Shown here piece after piece: positions 11,521-22,935 of a stretch of 64,000 nt of DNA. The position numbers and the translations under genes are program-made. How positions within the stretch are numbered: the first letter of the stretch is position 1; every line of letters begins with the position of its first letter. The notes under the pieces were generated by a model, which saw only the letters and a list, made by a program, of their open reading frames with translations, was not told the DNA's origin and did no database searches. The DNA comes from Isoetes taiwanensis (lineage: Eukaryota > Streptophyta > Lycopodiopsida > Isoetales > Isoetaceae): positions 10,174,546-10,238,545 of the forward strand of contig JAJEKV010000009.1 of the NCBI GenBank assembly GCA_021234155.1, given 5' to 3'.

Positions 11521-12043
11521 ATGGCGATTCTTGAGTCCAAGGACCCCCTGCACAGTAAATCTCATATGGATGCTTTGGAAGACCCCAACAGCAACCCTAT
11601 TTCGTTTGTTATTCCGGGGGGATAAAGGCAGCGATCAAGGCAGTCTGTCCATAGTGGCCTATGATACGGATAGATTGGAGTATGAAGATGTTATATGGAT
11701 AGATAAAGGCTCGGTAGGCATCAATGCCACTGTGCAACTTGAAAGTGATGGGAATTTAGTACTTACAAATGAGTTAAATCTGACTATCTGGTCTACTAAC
11801 ACATCTAATCAAGGAGTAAAGATAATACGACTTACTGAATATGGAGCCTTGCTTCTTCTTAACAGTACCAATCACACCGTATGGAGCAGTTTTCAAAGCC
11901 CAACAAACAAGCTTGTATGCGGCCAAGTTCTGCAGCCTGGCATGGAGCTCAATGGAGATTACCATCTCCGAGCAGAGCAAAACGGAGCTGCTCTCTACTT
12001 CCATCAGCATCAATATCAAGAATGGAATTGGAATATTTCATAA
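11521..12043 (+). pseudogene. bulb-type (GNA-like) lectin domain fragment of a G-type lectin protein
   Basis: The open frame encodes much of a D-mannose-binding B_lectin domain. Landmarks: SLSIVAYDTDRLEYEDVIWI; the QxDxNxVxY-type strand as LESDGNLVLTNELN; WSTNTSNQGV; and HTVWSSFQSPTNKLVCGQ with LQPGMEL. In plants this domain usually heads a secreted lectin or a G-type lectin receptor kinase. The fragment stops at TAA 12043, and no EGF/PAN, membrane or kinase part follows. A candidate ATG frame at 11521 runs into a G6 tract near 11614-11620 and stops; one base there would join it to the lectin frame. No signal peptide is evident. Confidence 0.75.
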
Positions 12044-13220
12044 TTAAAGGTCACTACGTTTGTTGTTCTCTGTTGTGATGCATTTTATGCAAAACTTCAG
12101 CTAAGATATCATACAAGAAACATCTCTGATGCCGGATATTATGAGCAAAATTATAAGTATGGATTCATGTGTTTTGGTTGGGCCCCTAAGCTGGTAAATT
12201 TTGTCCAATCTGTGTAAGAAATTTCAGGCCCTCTGGATGTTGATGTATAGATCTCTCTGCACTCACCTTGTCATTGGAAAATTGTCCACATATCCTTCAA
12301 TCTGGACTGACAACAAAAAATGCAAAACATGTGCCAATTTTTGCCGTAATCCTTAAAGAATGTCTCAAATTGGCAAATTCACAATAAGGTGAAAATCAAC
12401 TCTAACTCGGGAATGAGCATCACAAACCAAGAACCATATTACCTGTACAAATCTTGCTGGTTTACATCAATCCAGTTGTGCGCTCCTCTCCAACCATCAT
12501 AGTTGCTTTAATTAATATTCATCACGAATGCCTGGCTGTGACAGAAACAAATCTAAAAATTTGTCATCTCTGCTTTTGGTGCCCCTTTGCTCTCTGTTTT
12601 CTTATCTCCTTCAAGAATCTTATCCCAAAATGCATCCTGGCTTCCTTTCAGCTTCTTAAATCAGCTTCTTAAACTCTGCACCTTTCCCATCCAATCAATC
12701 CATTTTAAGTATCTCACAAACTCTCGAATAAAGAAGCCAACAATTCTGTTAAGACTGCTTCTTTTTAATGTCCATCATCTTGGCCATATCTTTTACTAAG
12801 CACCATCATGGTTATGTTAAAAACTCATGTCAGAAATCAAGCTTCTGAGCTGAACACCTTGCTGGCATGCCTTATCATGTAAAAGACAAAGAAAACCTCT
12901 AAGTTCATGGGCTCTCAGGATCCAGAATGAAGCAAGCCTTCTATTGCTAAATAACTCTGTCAGGAGCCGCCTGAGCATTTCTCAGCTTTCATTGTAAAAG
13001 AAAGTGACAATATTTTGGTTGTTACATGCTATACGATGATGCTATATGATAGCAATGATGTTATATGTATTCATATGCTGCTTTACATAATGCATCATGA
13101 ATATCATCAAGTCAAACCATAGTGAAAGATGTTATCATATACATAGAGTAGCATGGACTACATGGAAAGTACTAAAAATTTTCATCTATGGAAATTACAA
13201 AAAAATTTCATCCATCAATT
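12044..13220. other. intergenic, nothing recognised
   Basis: AT-rich with short open frames only. The kinase half expected for a lectin receptor kinase is not here. Confidence 0.5.
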
Positions 13221-13224
13221 AAGA

Positions 13225-13775
13225 TGTAAATCAAATTCTGGAAGCCAATCAATATTGCTATGACCGAAATGATGATAACCAGAAACACCAGGTTTGTTAG
13301 TCACCGAATCTGCAAGTAACCATTATCCCATGCCAGTAACCATTATCCCATGCCGAGAATACTGTAAATTCGTGGTTGACACTGGATTACAAAGATGTGG
13401 ATCATTTAGAAGCATTGCACCAAAAGCTCAATAACCTTCTAAATCTGCGAAGCTGTTGTTCGCACTGAAAATTAAAAATAGGTAAGAATAATGAGGCCGG
13501 AAAAGCACTGCAAATTTTAACACATTAATTACCAGATATAAATCAACTTATGTGGCTATAGCCGAAATGATAGAGAAGCATCAGCTTTGTATATCATCGT
13601 ATCTGCAAAGAACCATTCTTCGATGCCGAGAATAGTGTGAACCTGGGATTGCCAGCGGATTACAAAACCGTGAATAACTTCAAAGCATTCTGCCAAAAGA
13701 TCGATACTGCTTCTAAGGTATGTGAACCTACTGTTTACACTGAAATTCAACACCAGGTAAGGAATATAATGAGTC
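13225..13775. repeat. diverged 0.3-kb tandem duplication
   Basis: Copy 1 (about 13225-13500) and copy 2 (about 13550-13770) share an ordered set of phrases: CCGAAATGAT, ATCTGCAA, CCATGCCGAGAAT versus CGATGCCGAGAAT, GGATTACAAA, GCATT..CAAAAG, TTCTAA, CACTGAAA and GGTAAG..TAATGAG. Copy 1 also holds a perfect 20-bp tandem repeat (AGTAACCATTATCCCATGCC) at 13315-13354. Copy 2 is open in two frames (13637-13990 plus; 13556-13783 minus) but no family is recognised. Confidence 0.6.
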
Positions 13776-14039
13776 GACTGCATAAGCTCAACATGTTTCT
13801 GCGTGGATATGGCAAGCTCAATTTGCCGGTTAGAAGGTTTGCACAGCGGCCACTCAACAACAGGGGCGACCGCCAGTTTACAGCTGATAGGGAGTTTTGG
13901 GCAGTTTCCATCATATTCCAGGTATATACTGGCATATACCTAGAATATGCCAAAAACCCACATAAACAAGGGATTGCCCCTAGAGCGTGAAGGCGTGAAT
14001 GAGCAAACTGGATCTTGCCCTTCGCTCGGCAAGTTGTAT

Positions 14040-14659
14040 TTTACTTAATTATCAAAATGCCTCTAATTTTTTTTCTGTATAGAAACATCCTGTCTAAAAT
14101 GCTACTCTCTGTCCTTTTGTCTGATTGATGTAGTGTTCAGCTTCGATGGGAAAACTAACATCTTCTTGTTCAGTGATAAATAAATCAAGAAGAAATTGAT
14201 ACATATTAAAAGACAAGATGCCAGATTTAGAGCAAGAAATGGAACCCGTGGCCTCTTTGGAAAGGGGCAAAAAGATATCCGGATGAAATAATAAAACAAT
14301 GGCAATGCCCTGCATAATATGATGGCAGGGGCACTCCAATTTTCTTCTCAAGGCAAGATGACTGTGGACAATCTTTTCCATACATTTCAGAAACTGGATT
14401 TTACAGAGGAATATAAACTTTGTAAATCGGAGTTTCGCTTATTATAAGTCACTATTTTCAAGGTTGGGATATTCTTGTGGAGGATACTTCAAGAATATGA
14501 AAAGGCCATTTAGAATGAACGGAGCGGACAGAGATGGAGCTGGATCGCCGGACTTGACCGCACAGATATACTCCAAGGGTTTGACAATGAAAAAAAAAAA
14601 AAATATAAGGGCATTTTCACAGTTATTGTAAAATACAAGGGCATTTTGAGAATTTCCCC
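14040..14659. repeat. decayed relative of the 46.5-kb Mutator-type element
   Basis: The right end (14605-14659) reads TATAAGGGCATTTTCACAG, then ACAAGGGCATTTTGAGAATT and CCC. This matches the subterminal repeats of the element ending at 47503. A left-end-like phrase (TAATTATCAAAATGCC) sits at about 14047-14062. No flanking duplication was found, and the left terminus is missing. Confidence 0.35.
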
Positions 14660-14807
14660 AATAATATATGACATCCTAAAAACTGTCATTCACCGAAATA
14701 GCATCTCCCAAAAATTAGAGGTCCAGAAAAAGGGGAGAGAAAAAATTTCTTAAAACGCTTGAACCTCCTTAAAATACAAAAGCCGAAAAACATTGCGGAG
14801 CTGAAAC

Positions 14808-15853
14808 ATGGCGAAGCGATTCTACATCGGAGGCTATTCAAACAAAATCATCCTCGCATCTCTACACAAATCCAAGCCTTTGAGTCTGGCGAGGCGCCTA
14901 GTTTTCTAGCTCTGCACCCAAATGGGCGCTTTCTGTACGCTACGAACGAGAAAAAGGAAGGAATGCTCCAAGCTTTTTCAATCAATCCCAACTCCGGCGA
15001 TCTAGAACTGCTTAATCAGGTGCATTCACACGGGGCATATCCAGCGCACTTATCTGTCCATCCATCCGGCAAATGGCTACTCTTTGCAAATTACTTTGGG
15101 GCCAATTTTGGATCCACAGCCATCCTTTCTGACGGATCCCTTTCCTCTGCGCCCATCTCCTTGATCTCTGTACAAGGATCTGGCCCCAATTCCGACAGAC
15201 AAGAATCAGCCCATCCTCACCAGATTATCACCGACCCATCTGGTAAATTTGCCTTTGTTTCAGATCTGGGTACCGACCGGATTCATCAATTCATCGTCTG
15301 TGAAGATGGATCCCTATCCCCAAATCCTGCAGCTCGGGAAATTTCTGTTCTTCCTGCGGGTGCCGGGCCCAGGCATTTGATCTTTAAATACCCCTATGCT
15401 TACGGCCTCAATGAATTAGAGAACTCTGTTACTCTTTATAAATTCGACACGGATTTGGGCACTCTTCAATCTGTGAAATCGTGGTCTACTCTAGATGAAC
15501 CAGTGGAAAATAAGAGCGGATTTCTTGCAGCGGAATTGGCCATATCTGAAGATAATCAGTTCATCTATGTTTCAAACAGGTTTGTTGCAGAGGGTGCAGA
15601 GAGTGATAATTCCATAGCCGTGTTTAGGATTGACGGATCCACAGGGGAGTTGGTGAAATTAGGGCTTCGCAACCTTGATAAACGATGCCCTCGCAATTTT
15701 TTGCTGGATGAAGCTTCTGATTCTGTGTTGATAGCCTTCCAGTATTCAGACAATGTAAGTGTGTATCGCCGGAACTCCATATCCGGAGAGCTCGAGAATA
15801 AGCTCTCATCTTTAGACGGCATAGATCAGCCCGCGTGTATTATTTCTTTATAG
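14808..15853 (+). CDS. beta-propeller lactonase (6-phosphogluconolactonase-like), copy 1
   Basis: Member of the seven-bladed propeller lactonase family (bacterial Pgl/YbhE type; known members hydrolyse 6-phosphogluconolactone, with muconolactone-related enzymes as relatives). Visible repeats and motifs: APSFLALHPNGRFLYATNE, GMLQAFSINPNSGDL, HLSVHPSGKWLLFANYF, HPHQIITDPSGKFAFVSDLG with TDRI, and AGPRHLIFKYPYAYGLNELE. The length fits the family (about 340 residues) and there is no intron. The natural start is ATG 14808 (MAKRFYIGGYSNKIILASLH), which is one frame off from the main body; the shift lies near 14870-14885. As written the gene is therefore broken, by either mutation or assembly error. 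This fold differs from the NagB-like plastid 6PGLs typical of plants. Confidence 0.8.
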
Positions 15854-16400
15854 AAAGTGTAATTTATTATTAGCACTTTTGCACTTTTGCACTTTTGTCA
15901 TGGTTAGGTTATCCTCGTTTCTGCCAGATGATTTTAGCATGTGACTGATATTCCACAATGACATGGTTCCACCGTTTGAATGCGAGGACTTTATCTACCA
16001 ACTATGCTCCCCATACGTCCCATATACGCAGATGACCAAGAAATACGTCAAAACTAAGAAGCAAGAATAGTCGAATTGCTCACTATCGAAGCTTCTAAAA
16101 TCACTTCTGTTTCAGTAGCAGAACGAAGTGCCTTGGCTGCATTGAAGTTCAACATCAAACCTCTATTAGAATGATAGTTATTATCTAAATCCCCATTGAA
16201 CTCTTCTTTCCTCATGCCAAGGTCTAACACCATAACATGAACACCCTGCAGACCTCCATTGACTTCGTAGCCTCCTTATTTTCTGCATGCGAAATCATTC
16301 TGATTTGTTAAAGAGCTTCTATGATACTGCAGCCGTAGAATAATGCAGATAATCAGGCTAGTGTCCACTTTCACATTTCATAATGCCAATCTGTCCATGC
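15854..16400. other. intergenic with possible minus-strand terminal exon
   Basis: From about 16272 down to a TAG at about 16066 the minus strand is open for about 70 codons (GLQGVHVMVLDLGMRKEEF; LMLNFNAAKALRSATETEVI). It has a credible upstream acceptor (ATGCAG) but no recognised family. The rest is featureless. Confidence 0.35.
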
Positions 16401-16757
16401 CATGCTTTACCCTTCCACAGCTGCAAGCAACAAAAACCAGGAGCAGTTTATGAAGCAAGAACAACAGCATAAACAAATAATTTGGATTCATCCTGCATTT
16501 GGCTGTGTGGCTGGGCGCATGAGAATGCTAGGTGAGCTCGATCGGATCATCGAGCACGGCAGAATGAATGCTGAATGCCTTATTTTCCAGGAGCTTTTCA
16601 AGATTTTTGGGTACCTTGAAGATATCAGCGATGGCGCTCGCTCTTGAAACATGCTCGGACACCTGTCCGGCCGGCTCAATCGGGCTGTTCTTAGCAGCCC
16701 TTGTGAACATAATGACTGCTATTTCCGACCATGCATGGGATACAAACAGAGAACTAG
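16401..16757. other. unassigned stretch with open frames on both strands
   Basis: The minus strand 16710-16528 is open (IADIFKVPKNLEKLLENKAF) and looks protein-like. The plus strand is open over the same bases. Neither is recognised. Confidence 0.3.
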
Positions 16758-16862
16758 AACTCCCCTCAGACCATAGACGAAACGAAAAATGAGGCCCCCT
16801 TTTTTTCTGGAATTCCCCTCAGACCATACACAAACAGAAATTAGGCCCCCTCTTTTCGGCCC
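16758..16862. repeat. 53-bp tandem duplication
   Basis: ACTCCCCTCAGACCATAGAC then GAGGCCCCCT at 16758-16808, repeated as ATTCCCCTCAGACCATACAC then TAGGCCCCCT at 16811-16860. Confidence 0.75.
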
Positions 16863-18530
16863 ACCTACGCCAAAATCATAGAGAAGTGATATTTTGGGAG
16901 CGTAATGGGTTAGGGACGCCTCACATGTCAGCGGCAAAATTTGCCAGACGTCAAGCCGTTCAAGACGCTCAGGTCTGAACTGCTCCAGCAGTTCGGGGAT
17001 GACCGGCTCAGACGTCAAACCGGCCGTCTCAAATTTAGTTCATGTGAATGCGTAAAAATTTACATGTGAGGCGCCTCTTAGCCTATCCACCAAGAAAGAG
17101 AAACTTAATAATATAGTTTCATTTTGAAAACTATGTAAAGCTCCAGTGGAAACTATATTTAATTTCCCTGAAGCTATATTCAGTTTCTCTTCAAACTTAA
17201 AATGTAGTCTTTCTCTTCAAACTTAAAATGTAGTCTTTCTATCTTGTCGTTTTCTTTGAACTTTTGCAATGATTTCAGTTTTTGTATCTAGGCTTCCACA
17301 TATGTAGCAGAATCTAATGCATGCGCTTCCATTTTATGCACCAATTTGCAAGAATACTTCATTCGACAAGAATTTGAAGCAGGAATTTGAGGGGCATGGC
17401 CACTGTTGCCTTGATCTTGGTAAGTATGTAGATGCTAAATTTGTCTTGTCTGCTGCATTTGTTTTGTTGATTGTCGGATTTAGAACCCAAAGATTTGATT
17501 GATCTCTTGCTACAATAGATGCCCAAGTAGAAAATGGCAGAGCTTTGCTACAAGAGAGGCCCTAATAGAAAATGGCAGAGCTTCTTATTCTTTTACTTCA
17601 TCCGATCGTCTTGCAAAACTTTACAAGGCCCAAAAGGGAGACGATTCTACAATGTTGTAAAAATAGAGCATGATTCTACAAGATGCTCTTATTTTGCCTG
17701 CAAATCGAGGCATGATTCTGTTATTTTATATTTCTCTGTTCTCTGCAAATCGAGGCATGATTTGCAAAAAACGAATCCGTTGTTTTATATTTCTCTGTTC
17801 TATTTTTGATGGGCGGATTTGGGTCCTCCCTTTTCTTGCTCAGCTCTGAATGCTCAGCATAAATTATATAACAGGGCGGCACCGCATCAGAGCATCGATG
17901 GCATATAAAAAAGAACTGAAGCATTAAATCATTGCCCTTGGCATATCAAGCTGACTACTGGCATGAAATGGAACCTCAGATTCAGCAGGCAGCCATTTTG
18001 GCGCAAAGGACAAATGCATGCAAAGGATTTCCAACTCCACAATCATTTAGGTGTCGGGTTTGGAACAATGCTCAGACCCAATGCTTAAACAACGCCTTTT
18101 CTTCACTGATTTTCTATTGCTTAGCATCAGCCATAGCCGATGGTCACCCGGGGAATGCTCTGCCCTATTTCAGAAATAGTTCGAAAATGCTCTTTGCTTC
18201 GAGAATGATGTGCCCTATGTTTTGTTTCACAGGGATACTGGGTGCATGAATCCCAACCCCCTTAAGATTTTGTATTAAAGCTTCACCTTATTATTTTAAT
18301 AGACTTTGATTTAAAAAAACCTGGCCTTAGATTTAAACTTGTTGCTTAATATTAGGGCGAGCTTGTTGCTTAATATTGAAATAAAAAGCAATTGTACACT
18401 CTATTTTGTGTGGATTTACAATAGCTTAAGAGCGTATATATGGTTAATAGGATGTATTTGCAATTGTCTAATTGTGTGCATACAATATTTATGGTCGTCT
18501 AACTAAAACATAATTTTTCTAGCGCTTTAC
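16863..18530. other. intergenic with several short tandem duplications
   Basis: A 26-bp unit (TCTTCAAACTTAAAATGTAG) is duplicated at 17188-17240. A 45-60-bp unit starting GCAAATCGAGGCATGATT is duplicated at 17699-17815. Bases 17330-17450 contain a PPR-like phrase (LDLGKYVDAKFV), too short to call. Other open frames are unassigned. Confidence 0.5.
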
Positions 18531-18540
18531 CATAGGGATG

Positions 18541-20160
18541 GCTACAAAAGACTCGCAACAAGAGGGAGATGGTGTGGGGATGCCATCCAAACTTCTGACC
18601 TGGGCTGATGAAGTGTGAGTATTATAATGTTCTTCTTTTTTAGACAATAGATTTAGATCATAAGAGGTATTATAATAGATTTAGATCATAAGATATATAT
18701 AGGGTAGGATATAAATTTCTCAAATTTCCTTTTGAAATCATAGTATCATGTCATCTTAGCATTAATATTTGTGTTTGAATTAGGGTTGTGCATAACTGTT
18801 ATGGAAGATACGTCGTCTAACGACGACTATTCATGGGCAGTTTGCCACATCTCAGGACAGGTGGTTTTGCATATATGATGGGTGCACTCATACCCATGAC
18901 CATGGTGGTGAGGGGTATTTGGGGATGACGATGCAGGGGGCAGCTATCCAGAAAGTATAGGGCTAGAGCACGCACACGGATGACTGTAGAGTGGAGTAAG
19001 ATGGAGCAGACACTGCCACCACTAGAGCTAGCACGGGTTGCTCCCCAGGGAAGGGACCAGTGGATGGATGAGCAAGTACAAAGGCTATTGGATGTGCGTG
19101 CAGTTCATGGGGCAGAGACGAGTAGACGAGAGACAGAGGCTAGGCTCATGAAGAGACATGGGGAAGAGCATGTTGAGGAGGATGAGGATCTTGAGGTGGC
19201 TCATGATGGTCTAGTAGACTCATTACATCCAGACACAGCAGACGACAGGATTGAGAAGGGTGAGGATATCGAGGTAGTTGAGGATTTTGTAGTTGGCCTC
19301 GGCATTGTCTAGTGTGCCAGAGGCTCCAGACGAGCCCAGTGGAAGGGGCAGGAGAGGGAGAGGGAGAGGGAGAGGGAGAGGGAGAGGGAGAGGGAGGGAC
19401 AGAGGCAGGAGTTGAGGTAGAGCTAGAGGCAGAGGTGATTTTGAGCAGGTAGAGGAAGATGCTCAACATATGGAAACAGCAGGAGTAGTGACACCGTACC
19501 CTCCATCAGCCGGGATTGGGCACAATTATCACCAGATGGATGGGTATTTGATAGAGCTGCTGGACATGGGATCCTACCACAGGCACATCAAGGAGCATTT
19601 TACATGAGTCAAGTCTTTGTACCCCTACGTGCATGGGCTTCTGAGAGGGGCCGAGAGGCACGAGCACCCATTTGGTTGAGGCTGGAGGCCGCTTTTAAAC
19701 CACAAGGTTGGTTCTGGCAGATTGCACGTGAGATTGCCATATGATATGAGTGGGAACTTGGATCATGTCACCCCCTTGTCCACAATCTTCTTTTGAGCTG
19801 ACCACAGATTTCTTGGGGCATATGATGGATGGCTGGGAGATTGGCACATGCGTGCGTATATCATGTGAGTGCCCAGCTATGTATGCTTGTTATTTTATCA
19901 TAGTATTTTTGTAATTTGATAGGTTCGTATGTTTTTAGGATCATCAGATACTTGTTGTCTGATGAGGATCGTAGACGAGTTATTTTTGTGGATCCCACAT
20001 TTTACACACATGCCATCGTGTTACGTGCATCCTCTGCACTTCGGTATGTTGGTGCAGGATCTTCTTTCGAGAGGGATGTTCGGGCCTAGTTCATTCATGA
20101 TCGTCCAGCTACAGTTCGAGTACCACTTCATCTATCACTTATGTTTCATAGTTCAATAAA
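18541..20160 (+). pseudogene. decayed TE-like gene: zinc-finger-like, acidic, RG-repeat segments
   Basis: Order on the plus strand: an ATG frame MATKDSQQEGDGVGMPSKLL ending near a donor-like GTGAGT (18617); then WFCIYDGCTHTHDH (about 18860-18900), a compact C-x4-C-x-H-x-H cluster; a charged region to 19312 (EEHVEEDEDLEV); a purine repeat coding for RG or ER dipeptides; then protein-like stretches in shifted frames (GAFYMSQVFVPLRAWASERG about 19590-19650; YLLSDEDRRRVIFVDPTFYT about 19950-20010). Stops and frame changes are frequent. I do not recognise the family. A transposon gene is inference from the setting and the convergent partner at 20.6-21.3 kb. Confidence 0.45.
19344..19398 (+). repeat. 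GGGAGA hexanucleotide repeat
   Basis: About eight tandem GGGAGA units in an all-purine stretch. It satisfies the simple G-quadruplex pattern (GGG runs with 3-nt loops) and could form a triplex. Confidence 0.85.
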
Positions 20161-20624
20161 GACTATTCTTAGGCACTAACCACTTGAGTTTTCATGGTTC
20201 TAAATTGGTCAGGAGTGGTTCTTATCTGACATTGATGTTGCACTGGAGCGGCATGTTATTTCTTCTGCTATTGGATTGCTTTATACACTTTGGTTGACGT
20301 TTGTACAGCTCCGTCATGACTGAATGTTATTATATCTTCGAGTATTTATGTCATACTTTACCTTTGGTGTAATATATTATGTGTGGTTATTTGGCCATCA
20401 TTTCTTATAATATGTATTGCGTCACAGAAACACAAAACTTTCTTCTTTCCTTGTGAAAACCTTCTTCATCCATTCACAACAATATTGCACAACATGCATT
20501 TAACATTGGTTACTAAAACAATGAATATATGTCTGATATCATGAACTAGAGTGACATTGTGAGTCAAACTCTCATCATAACTCCTCGTGACAAGGAAACT
20601 GGGCTCGCACACTAGTACCACCCC

Positions 20625-21300
20625 TTGGCCTACTCCCAGTTTTGTAAAGGTGGTTGTTCCCGCAAAGGGCCTGGCATTTTAGGAGTGTAAAGAGGAGCTC
20701 GTGCAGCAGCCTGTGATTGTGCATATGATCCCCTGAACTTCACAGGTGCTGGCCTACTGTTCCTAGAACCTAGTACCCAGAGGTCTCGTCTGACGTCTTG
20801 GATAATTTGTTCGAGCTCCTCTTCCCTTGCCACCTGCACCCTTGCAAGCTGCTCTGTGGTCACCTTCCACTACTCATCAAGTGTCTCTTGTTTCTTTACC
20901 ACTAAAGTGAGGGCGACTTCCCGTAGAGTCCTTCCTGTCTCCCTTGTGGGTTCCATCCCATGGCCCATCCCAATATGCTCACCTAGGTCTGCCATAGGTC
21001 CTTCGAGCACCCAGTTAGTCTGCAGGTAACTATATAAGGCGCTAAGTTAAACAATTGCTTCAGAAGAGAACGTGTTCAATTTAGAGAACTTGAAGCCATA
21101 CCTTATTACATCTTCGTTGTCTTTATAAACCTCAATAAGATCATTTAACTGGTTGAGGTATTCCCATTTGCTGGTGCAAGTCATCATGGTGGAAAGACGA
21201 GAAAATATATCCTTCTTGCCTTGTGATCTGGGGACCTGGATGGAATAGTCGTTTAAGGTTGCATAAAATATCAATTACTTTGAAATTTTGAGATATCAAA
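20625..21300 (-). pseudogene. decayed TE-like gene, convergent with the preceding one
   Basis: Minus-strand segments: KKDIFSRLSTMMTCTSKWEY with LNQLNDLIEVYKDNEDVIRY (21274-21047), then in other frames VALTLVVKKQETLDE and EQLARVQVAREEELEQIIQD with VRRDLWVLGSRNS (20863-20630), a charged coiled-coil-like stretch ending in a proline-rich tail. Stops separate the blocks. The family is not recognised. Confidence 0.4.
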
Positions 21301-21495
21301 TTACCTTTGGTAGTAGGTATTTGAGCCAAGCTCATTTTGAATAGAACCAGCACGCAAGAATATGACACGCAATCTATGGGCAATACAACATTATCAGAAT
21401 TAGAACAAAGTGGAGTAATCCTATATATACACAAGATACCTGTGTCTCTCCTAGCCAGCAATGTGGATCTTCCGTAATAACATCTCAAGAGGTAC

Positions 21496-21957
21496 TCGCA
21501 CGGGGGGTGACTCCGGGCAACGAGAGCTGTTGGATCGGCATATTCACCCCTTATTCCTTAATCTACACCGTACGTAAAGTTCCTCGTTTGTGGGGTATGC
21601 AAGTACAAAATTTGCTATACTGTATAACAAGATTCGCAAAATACTATAAGATTTCAAGCAGAATACTATATGGTGTTGATTTTGTACGTGCAAAATACAA
21701 TTATGAGGGCTCTCGCTGCCCTACGTCACCCCCCGTGTGAATATGCACCCAAACCAAAGGGGGTTTAAGGGGGATTTTAATTTAAATGTGTTGGACCCAA
21801 TGGTTGTGTTAATTAATGTCAATGGTAGTTATGTGTTTGTTGTTAATATCAATGGTTGTTATGTGTTGGTTGTTATATTGTTGGTTTTTATATGTTGGAT
21901 GTTAATGGTTTGTGTTGCAAAAAAAAAAAATTTGCCCCTTCGGGGCCTTAGGGACGC
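21496..21957. repeat. dispersed repeat A, copy 1, with 29-bp inverted repeats
   Basis: Shares about 240 bp at roughly 90 percent identity, by eye, with 25208-25447, and continues more loosely to a small TTCGGGGCC-type hairpin. In this copy CACGGGGGGTGAC..CGAGAGC (21499-21527) is inverted at 21709-21737 (GCTCTCG..GTCACCCCCCGTG), matching at about 25 of 29 positions, so a short TIR element is embedded. No target duplication was found. Confidence 0.75.
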
Positions 21958-22373
21958 CCCCCCCCCCCTCGGTGTGACAAAAATTTTAGAATTCAAACCA
22001 GAAAAAAACTAGAATTCATTTGAGGCTTTCATCACAGATAGCTTTTGAATTTCATCACAATAAAACAAATAGAACATAAGTAAAAGTTACCATAAAGATA
22101 GAGGGGATTGATCCCATTATTCTGAAAGTCATAAAGTTTGCAACACCCATACACAAACATTTTTCAACTGGAATTCAACAGTAGCCTTTGGCCTCCATGG
22201 ATTCTTGTGGTGAGAAACCAAAGTGGGAAACTTTTCTGCTTGTTAGCTCAAGGATCTAGAAGCCTTGGAATTTGCTTAATAACTGCCTCAAAATCTAAAA
22301 ATGCATAGTAATTTTTTGCAACCTTCATTCGGAATGAGCCATAAAACAATATCCAATAGCGTAATCCTGTATT

Positions 22374-22580
22374 AATCAGCTGGTAGGATGTGAAAGCCTA
22401 CCAAACCCGGCCGAAAAATTGCTGTTTTAGCATAGATAACTTAACCAAACATATCCATATCATACACTATCAAAAAGATCTCGGAGAGAGCTTTCCAACG
22501 CAATAAAAATCATCTCAAACAGAGCTCTGGATCAAAAGTTATGATAAGAAATGTGTTGTCGGCGGGAAACTGCACTACAT
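22374..22580 (+). repeat. dispersed repeat R3, diverged copy
   Basis: Shares with 50.9 kb and 56.2 kb the ordered phrases CTGGTAGGATGTGAAAGCC, AGATCTCGGAGAGAGCTTT, CAATAAAAA and GATCAAAAGTTATGATA. Confidence 0.7.
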
Positions 22581-22597
22581 GCGCCCTTCAAGCCCTT

Positions 22598-22934
22598 CAT
22601 GTGCCCATTATGCACCACACACACAAAAAGAGGACTTTTGTTGTGAGCCATTGGTTGTTGACCATCATGCACCACACGCACAAAAAGAGGGCTTTTGTCG
22701 TGAGCCATTGGTTGTTGACCATTATGCACCACACACACAAAAAAGGGGCTTTTGTTGTGAGCCATTGGTTGTTGACTATTGGAAAAAAAAAAGGCTAAAA
22801 TCAATGGCTCAGAAATGGTGCACTCTAGATGTACGCATTAGTACATCCATTTGAATACATCACGAAATCATAGGAAAACCTTAGTGAAAAGCGTACAAAA
22901 ACACAAAGAAAACCCCCTGTTATTATGCTACATA
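22598..22934. repeat. dispersed repeat B with 3 x 57-bp tandem array
   Basis: The unit starting CCATTATGCACCACACACAC begins at 22605, 22662 and 22719. The 57-bp period is a multiple of three, so all frames stay open and show a 19-residue translated repeat (HHTHKKR..FVVSHWLLT). It is followed by GGTGCACTCTAGATGTACGC and AACCCCCTGTTATTATGC. The same 3' part with one partial unit recurs at 27545-27750. Confidence 0.85.
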
Positions 22935-22935
22935 T

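Noticed and set aside
14759-14807. Upstream extension of lactonase 1 from a TTG
   Set aside because: Plants rarely start at TTG, and the conserved N-terminus (MAKRFYIGGY) lies in another frame from ATG 14808.
17317-17502. PPR-like phrase (LDLGKYVDAKFV)
   Set aside because: Only about 12 residues match, and a donor-like GTAAGT lies inside it. Too little to annotate.
22605-22776. Regular spaced repeat resembling a CRISPR array
   Set aside because: The units are contiguous 57-bp tandem copies without unique spacers, in a plant repeat that recurs at 27.5 kb.
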